From assembly GCA_018268395.1 (NCBI GenBank), contig JAFDWQ010000003.1:641353-705352 (forward strand): DNA of 64,000 bases, written 5' to 3'. The first letter of the stretch is position 1, and every line of letters starts with the position of its first letter. A program made the translations under genes and the position numbers. This DNA is from Armatimonadota bacterium (GTDB taxonomy: Bacteria > Armatimonadota > Fimbriimonadia > Fimbriimonadales > Fimbriimonadaceae). Below, piece by piece: positions 1-7,636 of the stretch. The notes under the pieces are model-generated. The model saw only the letters and a list, made by a program, of their open reading frames with translations, was not told the DNA's origin and ran no database searches.

Positions 1-80
1 GAAATGGCCCTTTCATGGCAAGAAGTGGCCCTTTCTTACCGTCATCGAGAAAAGTGAGGTTGTGATGTGGTCAACTTTTC
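1..80. repeat. Short direct repeats at the left edge, possible IS21-family end
   Basis: A 14-base unit at 1-14 (gaaatggccctttc) recurs at 22-35 with one mismatch, 21 bp later. A looser copy (gtggtcaacttttc) lies near 67-80. Spaced copies of a TGG-N-C(A)CTTTT-like unit are a feature of the ends of IS21-family elements, where the transposase binds. No transposase gene is in the window, so an element would extend off the left edge. The rest of 1-283 holds no convincing gene. Confidence 0.3.
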
Positions 81-271
81 AGCATGAAACTTGAACTTCG
101 CACTTCACATGCTCTGTTTCGACCTACGAGGAGAAGGTCGAGCGTTGCCAGACCGGGCCACCCGACCTTTCCGCGGAGGCGCCTTGTCAAAGCCTGTTCC
201 ATGGGAACCAAGACAAGAGGTCACGCTTGGTCGTGCCTGCGGCCCTTGTGAACGATCCCAGGTCCCCTCGG

Positions 272-277
272 TAAAGT
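272..277 (+). promoter_or_regulatory. -10 box TAAAGT six bases before the VOC gene start
   Basis: TAAAGT ends 6 bp before the ATG at 284 and there is no Shine-Dalgarno sequence. It fits the TA-N3-T leaderless promoter pattern seen across this window. Confidence 0.4.
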
Positions 278-283
278 CCAGCA

Positions 284-637
284 ATGACGTACCGGTTAGA
301 GAACGCGATCCCTGTCTTGCGCGTCACGGACATGGCGAAAAGTCTGGAGTTCTACGTCGGAGTCCTGGGCTTCGAGATCGAGTGGCAGGGCGAACCGCCG
401 GGAGGGATCGCCGGGCTCCGCCGCGACGACGTACCCGTCATGGTGTCGACCTTGGACGGCACCGGGCCCTGTCTGGTCTGGATCGGTGTCGACGACGTAC
501 GGCCGATCTACGAGAAACTCATGGCCCAGCCCGAACCGGTGGAAGTGCTTTATCCGCCGACCAAGAACACCTACGCGGTCGACATGCAGGTCAAAGATCG
601 GGACGGTAACGTGCTCTGGTTCGGCTGCGGCGATTGA
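284..637 (+). CDS. VOC (glyoxalase/bleomycin-resistance) family protein
   Basis: This 117-aa protein has the single betaalphabetabetabeta half-module pair of the vicinal-oxygen-chelate fold. It opens with AIPVLRVTDMAKSLEFYVGVLGFEIEW and closes with the typical VKDRDGNVLWFG strand, where the family usually places a metal-ligand or structural Glu. Members are glyoxalases, dioxygenases or drug-binding proteins, and the substrate cannot be read from the sequence. It stands alone, 31 bp before a membrane-protein gene on the same strand. The ATG follows a TAAAGT box by 6 bp, which supports this start. Confidence 0.85.
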   Translation: MTYRLENAIPVLRVTDMAKSLEFYVGVLGFEIEWQGEPPGGIAGLRRDDVPVMVSTLDGTGPCLVWIGVDDVRPIYEKLMAQPEPVEVLYPPTKNTYAVDMQVKDRDGNVLWFGCGD

Positions 638-668
638 GCTGAAGCGGGGCAAATGCCAGAATGGCTCC

Positions 669-1028
669 ATGCAAACCGCCCTCCTCATTGTCGGTGGCCT
701 CGCGGCAGGCGTCCTCGGCGGCCTTTTCGGAACGGGGGGCGGGATCATCATCGTTCCGTTCCTCGTGTTCGCCCTCGGATTCGAGCAGCACAAAGCGCAA
801 GGGACGTCGCTCGTGGCGCTCTTGGCCCCGGTCGGTCTGCTCGGCGTCGCGAACTACTGGAAGGAAGGGAACGCCGACCTCAAGAGCGGTGCGTGGGTCG
901 CGGCCGGGTTCTTTTTCGGCGCCTGGATCGGCTCCAAAGTGGCGCTCAGCCTTCCTGAGGACGTGATGCGCCGAAGCTTTGCGACCCTTCTGGTTGCGGT
1001 GGGTCTGTACATGTTCCTTCGGAAATAG
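669..1028 (+). CDS. TauE/SafE-family membrane protein, half-size
   Basis: This is a 119-aa membrane protein of the TauE/SafE (DUF81) family, whose members export sulfite, sulfonates or other organic anions. Four hydrophobic segments are visible, with the family's Gly-rich start GGLAAGVLGGLFGTGGGIIIVP at residues about 8-29. Full-length members have about 250 aa in two such repeats. This one holds a single repeat and would have to act as a dimer, as other single-repeat forms are thought to do. The internal ATG at 669 was chosen because the open frame upstream is VOC-gene shadow. Its 3' end overlaps the converging EamA gene by 83 bp. Confidence 0.8.
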   Translation: MQTALLIVGGLAAGVLGGLFGTGGGIIIVPFLVFALGFEQHKAQGTSLVALLAPVGLLGVANYWKEGNADLKSGAWVAAGFFFGAWIGSKVALSLPEDVMRRSFATLLVAVGLYMFLRK

Positions 1029-1911
1029 GCGCAGGGGCCTTCCAGACCGCGGTCGCCACGCCGCAGATCACGACGGCCAGGCCGACGAGCTCGTGCCAGT
1101 CGATCTTTTCGTGGAGGACGAACACGGCGAAGACCGCGGCCGTCGGCGGGACGAAGTACTGGGCGAGGCTGGTCCTTGCCGGGCCGACGTCCTTCAGCGC
1201 CCGGTAATACGCCGCGAACGCGGCCACTCCGGCGACGACGACCAGATACGCGAGCGCGCCGAAGCCTTTGCCGGTCACTCGCGTCCAATCGGTCGCTGCG
1301 GTCGCGGCCCAGCCGTAGGGCAAGAGGGCGACGAGGGCGCCGGGAAAGCTCAGCGTAAGCGTCCGGAGCGGTTCGACTTTGCCGAGGAGGGGCCGGTAGA
1401 GCACGATCGAGAGCGCCCACAACGCCGCCGATCCGACGACGAGCAGGGCGCCGGTCAGCTCTCCGCCCGGCCGCTGTTCGCCGCCGAGGACGCACAGCGC
1501 GACGCCGAAGAACCCGATCAACGAACCCAAGACCAACCGCCACGTGAAGCGCTCTTGTTTGAGGGCGACGCTGAGCCCGGTCGCCATGATCGGCGCGGTG
1601 GCGAGGGCGATGGCCCCGATCGCGGCGGGCGCGGTCTTCATGCCTTCGAGGAACAGCACCATGTAGGCGCCGCTTCCGACGAAGCCCGCGATGTTCAGCC
1701 TCCAGAAAAGGCCCGGCGGGTATTTGAGGCTCTGCTTCGCCGCCAGGCACCACGCCACGAGGAGCGGGGCCATGAGGACGTAGCGCGTCAGGCCGACGGC
1801 GGCGGGCGCGACGTCCCTGTACGCGATCTTGATCACGCTGAAGTTGAGGCCCCAAGCGAGGACCATGAAGATCAGCGCGGGGTGGGGAAGGCGCCGGGCC
1901 CAGGCTTCCAC
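946..1911 (-). CDS. EamA-family (DMT superfamily) transporter
   Basis: This 321-aa integral membrane protein has about ten hydrophobic helices arranged as two EamA repeats (roughly residues 12-140 and 155-290). Typical signatures are FMVLAWGLNFSVIK near the N-terminus and the paired PxxA-rich helix ends. The family exports amino acids, nucleotides or other metabolites, and the substrate is not predictable. The hydrophilic tail of about 30 residues after residue 290 falls in the region overlapping the 3' end of the converging TauE-like gene. It is probably translated but unlikely to be conserved. Confidence 0.85.
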   Translation of the reverse strand: MEAWARRLPHPALIFMVLAWGLNFSVIKIAYRDVAPAAVGLTRYVLMAPLLVAWCLAAKQSLKYPPGLFWRLNIAGFVGSGAYMVLFLEGMKTAPAAIGAIALATAPIMATGLSVALKQERFTWRLVLGSLIGFFGVALCVLGGEQRPGGELTGALLVVGSAALWALSIVLYRPLLGKVEPLRTLTLSFPGALVALLPYGWAATAATDWTRVTGKGFGALAYLVVVAGVAAFAAYYRALKDVGPARTSLAQYFVPPTAAVFAVFVLHEKIDWHELVGLAVVICGVATAVWKAPAPISEGTCTDPPQPEGSQSFGASRPQEG

Positions 1912-1925
1912 TGGGAGACTGTACG

Positions 1926-4184
1926 TCAGTCGGCAGGTCCTAGGCTGGGACGGCGGTCGTCCTTCATCGCGTCGGCCGGGCTCGGACCGGAAGGACGGTC
2001 GTCAGTTCCGTGATGGCCGTTTTGGAAGAACGCGACGGCCCGGTCCGCCGTCGGGACGGACATCGGCCGTCTCACAGAAAGCAAGCCTTCCACCACGGCT
2101 GCAAGTCGGGACAGGTCGACGGGCTTCGTGACGTAGTCGTCCGCACCGAGCGAGACGAGCCGCTCGATCGAGTCACGGCCGGCGACGGCGCTGACGACGA
2201 CCACAGGCACGTCCTTCAGGACCGGGTCGCCTTTGAGACGGCGCAGCACGTCTTCTCCAGGCACGTCGGGCAAATGAAGGTCCAGCAAGATGAGGTCGGG
2301 AACGCTCGCGAGCGCCGCTTCGAGACCTTCCTCGCCCGTGCGCGCTCCGGTCAGCCGAACGTTGCCCCAGTTCGCGAACGCCTTCTCCAAAAGCAGGAAA
2401 TTGGCCGCGTTGTCCTCGATGTAGAGCACCTTAGCGCCGTCGAGGGAGGGCGTCGAGACGGACATTTCCCTTGACGGAAGATGGACGCCTGCACCATAGG
2501 CGGCGGCCGTCTTGAGGCTGACGGCGAACACGGTGCCTTCCGGCCCGGAACTGACGACTCGGACCTTGCCGCCCATGAGGTCCAAGAGGTTCTTGCTGAG
2601 CGTCAATCCGAGACCGCTGCCCTCGACGGTGCCGTCGCCGAACCGGACGAACGCTTGGAACAGGGACTTCTGATCGCTCTCGGAGATACCTGGGCCGGTG
2701 TCGGCGATGTAGACCTCGAACCTCGAGTCCGCTTGTTCGGCCCCCCAGACGATGACGCTCCCTCCCGGACGGTTGTACTTGACAGCGTTGGCGAGGACGT
2801 TCAGGACCGCTTGGAGGAAGCGTCGGCGGTCGGCGAGCACGTTGATGCCGCGGAAGGTCGCGGCTTCGGCCGAGACGGAGATCTTTCCCCGGGCGGCTTC
2901 CGCGCCGAGAAGGTCGAGCGCTTCGCTCACGACCTCGTCCACCCGGACCGGCTCGAGCGAGACCGTCATCTGCCCCGATTCGATCTTGGCAAGGTCGAGG
3001 ATCTCGTTGATGAGGTTGAGCAGGTGCTTGCCGGCTTTGATGATCGCCGCGCTCGACTCTTGGATCTCAGGATCGCCGTACTGCATCTGCAGGATCTGAG
3101 CGAAACCGAGGACTCCGTTGAGCGGCGTCCGCAGTTCGTGGCTCATGCTGGCGACGAATTCCGACTTGATGCGGCTCGCTTCGACCGCGATCTTGCGCTG
3201 CTCTTCCAGCTCAAGCGTGCGTTGGGCGACCCGGAGCTCCAGGTCTTCGTTCAATTTGCGGATCGCGGCGTCCTGTCGTTTACGCTCGCCGACGTCGCGG
3301 ATAAAGCCGACGAACACGTGGCCGTCGTCGGTCTCGTGGGGGAGGATGCAGACTTCGACGTCGTGCAGCGTGCCGTTTCGGTCGACGGCCTTGAAATCGA
3401 GCGGGCGACCGAACGGCCGGCCCTCGCCGGTCGCCAAAAATCGCACGATCCCGTCTTCCGGTTCGTTCCGGGCGCCGTCCGGCACGATGAGGTCGGTCAA
3501 GGGCCGGCCGACAGCTTCGGTGGAGGACCAACCGAACATCCGTTCTGCGACCGGGTTCCACATCGTGACGGCGCCCTCCGAATCGATGGCCACGATCGCG
3601 TCCAGAGCCGATTCGACGACGAGCCGTTGAAGTTCGCGGCTTCGCTTCAGGCTCGATTCCGTCTGCAGTTGTCGGTCGGAAGCCTTTCGGGCGGCGGCTT
3701 GTGCGTCGAACTCCCGGACCCTTGCGTTCAGAAGTTTGCCCTGGACGACTCCGGCGATGAGGGCGACGAGCGAGAAGAAGACCCCTGCGACCAAGGTCTC
3801 CCGCGTCCGCGTGGCCGGGACGAATCCATAGACGCTGAACGGCCAGGTGTGGACGGCAAAGACATAGGCCGTGAGGAAGGCGGTACTGATCATCCCGGCC
3901 CGAAGCCCGCCATAGGAACCGGCGAAGGCGATCACCGTGATCAGGACGATCCCTCGTAAGCCGGGAAGCCTCGCCCAAACCGGCAACAGTTCGAACAAGC
4001 CGATCGTCAGGAGCGTCGCGCCTATTCCGATAAGTTGACGCCTGAAACTGGGATATTCTGGACGGGTCTTGAGCGGAACAGACCGGGCACTAGCCGGCAG
4101 GCTCCCCGTCTCCCCTGTTTTTCCGGCCCTCCTGAAAGGAGCCGTGCCTTTAGGTCGCACTGTGCCGTCCACCTGGACTGCCAT
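1926..4184 (-). CDS. Hybrid sensor histidine kinase with PAS and receiver domains
   Basis: This is a 752-aa membrane-bound two-component sensor. In order it has three or four transmembrane helices (about 45-150), a coiled linker, a PAS domain (about 187-297, ending with the GFIRDVGERK PAC motif), HisKA with SHELRTPL (His349), HATPase_c with N, G1 (DTGPGI) and G2 (GSGLGL) boxes, and a C-terminal receiver with acceptor Asp635 and Lys687. Every catalytic element is present. The receiver probably relays phosphate to an unlinked His-phosphotransfer protein, because no response regulator adjoins. The ATG at 4184 was preferred to an in-frame TTG at 4193. A TATCTT box at 4253-4258 could serve as its promoter. 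The signal sensed is unknown. Confidence 0.9.
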   Translation of the reverse strand: MAVQVDGTVRPKGTAPFRRAGKTGETGSLPASARSVPLKTRPEYPSFRRQLIGIGATLLTIGLFELLPVWARLPGLRGIVLITVIAFAGSYGGLRAGMISTAFLTAYVFAVHTWPFSVYGFVPATRTRETLVAGVFFSLVALIAGVVQGKLLNARVREFDAQAAARKASDRQLQTESSLKRSRELQRLVVESALDAIVAIDSEGAVTMWNPVAERMFGWSSTEAVGRPLTDLIVPDGARNEPEDGIVRFLATGEGRPFGRPLDFKAVDRNGTLHDVEVCILPHETDDGHVFVGFIRDVGERKRQDAAIRKLNEDLELRVAQRTLELEEQRKIAVEASRIKSEFVASMSHELRTPLNGVLGFAQILQMQYGDPEIQESSAAIIKAGKHLLNLINEILDLAKIESGQMTVSLEPVRVDEVVSEALDLLGAEAARGKISVSAEAATFRGINVLADRRRFLQAVLNVLANAVKYNRPGGSVIVWGAEQADSRFEVYIADTGPGISESDQKSLFQAFVRFGDGTVEGSGLGLTLSKNLLDLMGGKVRVVSSGPEGTVFAVSLKTAAAYGAGVHLPSREMSVSTPSLDGAKVLYIEDNAANFLLLEKAFANWGNVRLTGARTGEEGLEAALASVPDLILLDLHLPDVPGEDVLRRLKGDPVLKDVPVVVVSAVAGRDSIERLVSLGADDYVTKPVDLSRLAAVVEGLLSVRRPMSVPTADRAVAFFQNGHHGTDDRPSGPSPADAMKDDRRPSLGPAD

Positions 4185-4434
4185 ACCTCGCAAGGCGTCA
4201 TGTGACCGCGAATGATCGCACGCCGGTCGAAACCGACGAAAGTTATGAGACTAAGATACCACAAATCGATGCTATGTCAAGCACTTCGAAGCCCCTGGCT
4301 TAACAAAAGGTTCAGCCGAGGAGCCGTCGAAGGAAGGGCCGCTCACGAGCGAGCTCCGGCGATGAACGGGTTCCAAACCCGCGCCGTCGGGCATCGCTGA
4401 CTTAAGTCAGGTTCCGGAGACGACGAATGTGTCC

Positions 4435-4440
4435 TAAAAT
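4435..4440 (+). promoter_or_regulatory. -10 box TAAAAT before the GVYG-repeat gene
   Basis: TAAAAT ends 6 bp before the ATG at 4447, with no Shine-Dalgarno sequence between them. This predicts a transcript starting at or very near the A of ATG. Confidence 0.5.
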
Positions 4441-4446
4441 GCTGGC

Positions 4447-5715
4447 ATGAGCAAGCGCTTATGGCTCGTCCTTTCCCTTGGTGCCCTCGCCATGGCCAGC
4501 GTCGCCTTGGCCCAAGACTCCGGTGTCCGGTCGGTCATCGGCAACGTCTTCCTTCAGAACACGACTCCTGGCACGGTTCAGGCCGGACATGCCAGTATCG
4601 GCGGCACGTTCCGAGCTGGACAAATCCATGTTTCTCAATCTACGGCATCAACAATTCCGGTCATTGGGAACAACACGGCGGTCGGTGCGGGATCGGCAAT
4701 GGGCGGTTCCTTCAGCAGTTCCCAACAGTCAGGGACAGGCGTGAGAGGTACGGCTGCGGCCACGGTCGGCCGTACGTTCGGGGTGTACGGAGAAACCCGG
4801 AGTCCCTCAGGTGCCGGCGTCTACGGCAAGAGTACGTCCACTTCGAACGGCGCGGACTTTGCGGCTGGGGTCTTCGGTGAATCGTCGACATCGACGATCG
4901 CAGGCGTCTACGGATACAACCCGTTCGGGACCGCGGTCGTCTCGCGCACGGACGGAGGCAGCACCGGCTTGCTGGCGTTGAACAACAACGCGAACGGACA
5001 AGCCATCTATGCCGCCGGGCCGACCGGCATCTACGCGCAGGGAGGAGGGGGACAGTTCGACTACGGCGTCGAAGGCCGGGGTGCCAACGGCGGAAACTTC
5101 CAGGTGCAGAACAACACAGGAGGAACCGCTTGCCGCGGGGCCAACAACCAGGCCGTCAGCTCGGGTTATGGGGTGTACGGCCGGCACTTTGACAGTGACG
5201 GCTATGCCGTTTTCGCCGAAGGGAAGACAGGAGCGACGGGCACAAAGTCGTTCGTCATCGACCATCCGTTGGACCCGACGAACAAGACTCTGAGCCATTA
5301 CTGCACCGAGGGCCCGGAGCCTCTCAACGTCTATCGCGGCCGGACGGTGACGGACGGCCGGGGTCAAGCTTGGGTCACGCTTCCGGACTACTTCGACGAG
5401 ATCAACATCGACCCGACCGTCCAACTCACGGTTTCGGACCCCTCTGACGACTTCGTCATGGCGAAGGTCGCACAGGAAGTCGTCGGACGCAAGTTCCTCA
5501 TCAGGACGTCGAAGCCAGGAGTCCGAGTCTTCTGGCGCGTCGAAGCCCGCCGGAACGACCGATGGGTGCAGAGATACGGTGCGCCGGTGGAAGCCAAAAA
5601 GCCGGAGTCCGTTCAGGGCACCTATCTGAGGCCAGAACTTTACGGCAAGCCTCAGACGATGAGCGAAGACGCGCGGAGGTTCCCGGTCAAGACTCAAGGA
5701 TCGCCGCGACCCTGA
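4447..5715 (+). CDS. Secreted GVYG-repeat protein with conserved C-terminal domain
   Basis: This 422-aa protein has a signal peptide (residues 1-22, ending SVALAQ). Residues about 30-270 carry irregular repeats around the motif G-V-[YF]-G (FGVYGE, AGVYGK, AGVFGE, AGVYGY, YGVEGR, YGVYGR), a pattern expected of a beta-helix or tail-fibre-like stalk. From about residue 270 a distinct domain starts with TKSFVIDHPLDPTNKTLSHY. I recognise this domain from uncharacterised secreted bacterial proteins, often found next to such repeats. A surface or extracellular structural role is inferred and no enzyme motif is visible. It is monocistronic and closed by a hairpin. Confidence 0.75.
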   Translation: MSKRLWLVLSLGALAMASVALAQDSGVRSVIGNVFLQNTTPGTVQAGHASIGGTFRAGQIHVSQSTASTIPVIGNNTAVGAGSAMGGSFSSSQQSGTGVRGTAAATVGRTFGVYGETRSPSGAGVYGKSTSTSNGADFAAGVFGESSTSTIAGVYGYNPFGTAVVSRTDGGSTGLLALNNNANGQAIYAAGPTGIYAQGGGGQFDYGVEGRGANGGNFQVQNNTGGTACRGANNQAVSSGYGVYGRHFDSDGYAVFAEGKTGATGTKSFVIDHPLDPTNKTLSHYCTEGPEPLNVYRGRTVTDGRGQAWVTLPDYFDEINIDPTVQLTVSDPSDDFVMAKVAQEVVGRKFLIRTSKPGVRVFWRVEARRNDRWVQRYGAPVEAKKPESVQGTYLRPELYGKPQTMSEDARRFPVKTQGSPRP

Positions 5716-5739
5716 CCTTTCGGGGCTCATGAACGACGA

Positions 5740-5766
5740 GGCGGGCCGGACAGGGTCCGACCCGCC
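5740..5766. terminator. Hairpin between two converging genes
   Basis: Twelve-base arms (GGCGGGCCGGAC and GTCCGACCCGCC, one mismatch) flank a 3-base loop. The hairpin lies between the stop codons of the genes ending at 5715 and 5782, so it can terminate both. There is no long T-run on either side. Confidence 0.6.
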
Positions 5767-5781
5767 TGATGAGGATCGGCG

Positions 5782-6525
5782 TCAGGCCGTAGCAAGCCAG
5801 TCTTCGAATCGTGTCTCGAAGATCTTGGCGCCGGCCGCCGGCAAAAGCGTCCGTTCGTCCAGCCTGGCACCGAAGTAAGACGCCTTCGGATCGCTCATGA
5901 CCTGTCGAGGGTCGTTTCGAGCGCTCAGCCCTTTCCGTACGAGGTCGTCGAGGCGCCACTCCTTGGGTCCGGCGACTTCGACGTCTCCGTTCAGTGGCGC
6001 ACCGACCGCGACCTGGCCGAGGGCGCTCGCGACGTCGTCCGACGACATCGGCTGGATCAGCACCGGAGCAAGCCGCACCGTGTCATCTTGCGTACTATCG
6101 GCCGCGATCGCCTTGACGAACTCGAAGAACTGGGTGGCGTGCACGATCGAGTAAGGAAGGCCGGAGTTCCGGATCAGGTCCTCCTGCGCCATCTTGGCCC
6201 GGAACACGGCACTGTCGGCAAGTCGGTCCGTTCCGACGATCGAGAGGAGCACGTGGTGTTTGACTCTTGCCTTCTTTTCGGCAAGCAAGAGGTTCTGCGT
6301 GGACGTTGTGAAGAAGTCCATCACCGCCCTGGCTTCATAGGTAGGCGAGTTCGAGACGTCGATCACGACGTCGGCACCTCGAAGGGCTTCGTCCAACCCT
6401 TCGGTGGTCAAGGTGTTCACTCCCGTGTCCGGCGACGCCGCGATCGCGGCATGTCCGTGTTCACCGAGTTTTTTGACGAGTTTCGAACCGATAAGGCCGG
6501 TTCCGCCTATGACGACAACGTTCAT
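5782..6525 (-). CDS. NAD(P)-binding SDR/NmrA-like protein
   Basis: This 247-aa atypical short-chain dehydrogenase has a Rossmann fold beginning MNVVVIGGTGLIGSKL (dinucleotide-binding GxxGxxG at residues 7-13). Family landmarks are ADVVIDVSN, HHVLLSIVGTDR and the SGLPYSIVHATQFFEF segment typical of NmrA-like and YwnB-like proteins. The classical YxxxK pair is absent, so it may be a redox sensor or an isomerase-type enzyme rather than a standard dehydrogenase. It is the last gene of a leftward group, 37 bp behind the alpha/beta hydrolase gene. Such pairs often act in oxidation of small organic compounds, but the substrate is unknown. Confidence 0.8.
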   Translation of the reverse strand: MNVVVIGGTGLIGSKLVKKLGEHGHAAIAASPDTGVNTLTTEGLDEALRGADVVIDVSNSPTYEARAVMDFFTTSTQNLLLAEKKARVKHHVLLSIVGTDRLADSAVFRAKMAQEDLIRNSGLPYSIVHATQFFEFVKAIAADSTQDDTVRLAPVLIQPMSSDDVASALGQVAVGAPLNGDVEVAGPKEWRLDDLVRKGLSARNDPRQVMSDPKASYFGARLDERTLLPAAGAKIFETRFEDWLATA

Positions 6526-6562
6526 TGTTCTAGTCTTCAGATGGGGGTGGTCGAAGACGTCC

Positions 6563-7537
6563 TTAACTCTTGATGAAGTCGAGAATGTCCTTGTTGAGTT
6601 GGTCTTTGTGCGTCACGGGAAGGCCGTGCGGGGCTCCGGCATAGACTTTGAGCACGGCATCCTTGATCAGCTTCGACGCCGGCACGGCGGTGAGATCGAA
6701 GGGCACGATCTGGTCGTCGTTACCGTGCACGATCAGTGTCGGCACATCGAACCGTTTCAGGTCTTCCGAGAAGTCGGTTTCCGAGAAGGCCTTGACGCAC
6801 TGGTAAGCAGCGGGCATTCCAGTCGTCATGCACTGCCTCCAAAACGTTCCGAGCACTTCTTGGGAAACGTTGCTGCCTGGACGGTTCGCCCCGAAGAACG
6901 GGATGCTGAACTCTTTGAAGAACTTAGCGCGGTCCGCAAGGATCGCCGTCCGGATGTCGTCGAACGCTTTGATCGGGACTCCGCCGGGATTGACCAGCCC
7001 TGGTGTCACGGCGTCGACCAAAACGACTTTGGAGACGCGCTTGGTGCCATACCGACCGACGTAATGGCTCACTTCACCGCCACCTGTGGAGTGCCCGATG
7101 AGTACGGCGCCTTTGAGGTCGAGTTTCTCCATCAGCGTGGACAAGTCGTCCGCGTAGGTGTCCATATCGTTGCCGCCCCATGTCTGTGTGGAACGGCCGT
7201 GTCCTCGGCGGTCATGGGCGATGCAGCGGAATCCTTTCGCAGCCAGGAAGTACATCTGGTCTTCCCAAGCATCGGAGTTGAGGGGCCAGCCGTGTGCAAA
7301 GACGACCGGAACGCCGATCCCCCAGTCCTTGTAAAAGATCTGCGCTCCGTCCTTGGCGACCACGAAGCTGCCGGTCGTGCCGTCCGACGTTTTGACCGCG
7401 GACGCCGGGGAGACAGGAACTTGGCTTCGCGCTTCGGAAGGCACGACTGCGGACATGGCCGCGACCGCGCCAGAGGCACCCGTCATGAAAGTGCGCGTGA
7501 AGCGACCGAAGCCGCCGATGGTTGTGTTCTTGAACAT
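6563..7537 (-). CDS. Alpha/beta hydrolase, non-heme chloroperoxidase-like, exported
   Basis: This 324-aa alpha/beta-hydrolase resembles the cofactor-free haloperoxidase/esterase group. The oxyanion motif [11 protein letters not shown], the DRRGHGRS strand, the nucleophile elbow GHSTGG (Ser150), the acid in [10 protein letters not shown] (Asp274/275) and the base in GAPHGLP (His304) are all present. About 40 residues precede the domain and look like a signal peptide ([24 protein letters not shown]), so it is probably periplasmic. The ATG at 7537 has CAAGGAT in front; an ATG at 7558 is possible. It is probably co-transcribed with the downstream SDR-like gene. Hydrolysis of esters or perhydrolysis is the family activity. 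Confidence 0.85.
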   Translation of the reverse strand: MFKNTTIGGFGRFTRTFMTGASGAVAAMSAVVPSEARSQVPVSPASAVKTSDGTTGSFVVAKDGAQIFYKDWGIGVPVVFAHGWPLNSDAWEDQMYFLAAKGFRCIAHDRRGHGRSTQTWGGNDMDTYADDLSTLMEKLDLKGAVLIGHSTGGGEVSHYVGRYGTKRVSKVVLVDAVTPGLVNPGGVPIKAFDDIRTAILADRAKFFKEFSIPFFGANRPGSNVSQEVLGTFWRQCMTTGMPAAYQCVKAFSETDFSEDLKRFDVPTLIVHGNDDQIVPFDLTAVPASKLIKDAVLKVYAGAPHGLPVTHKDQLNKDILDFIKS

Positions 7538-7636
7538 AGGTTCGTATCCTTGCCGCATCCGTCTCGTGCGGCGGCTCCAGTGTCCGGCGGGTGAAGTTCC
7601 GCGGACGTTCCGGACCGAAGGGAACGGCGTTCCGGG

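Noticed and set aside
91-609. A 172-codon plus-strand frame at the left edge
   Set aside because: It overlaps the VOC gene in another frame, has an Arg-rich composition typical of shadow frames, and has no recognisable domain.
2481-3959. A long plus-strand frame of 492 codons opposite the histidine kinase
   Set aside because: It is exactly antisense to the kinase domains, is rich in Asp/Arg/Glu as expected for the complement of a G+C-rich gene, and matches no family.
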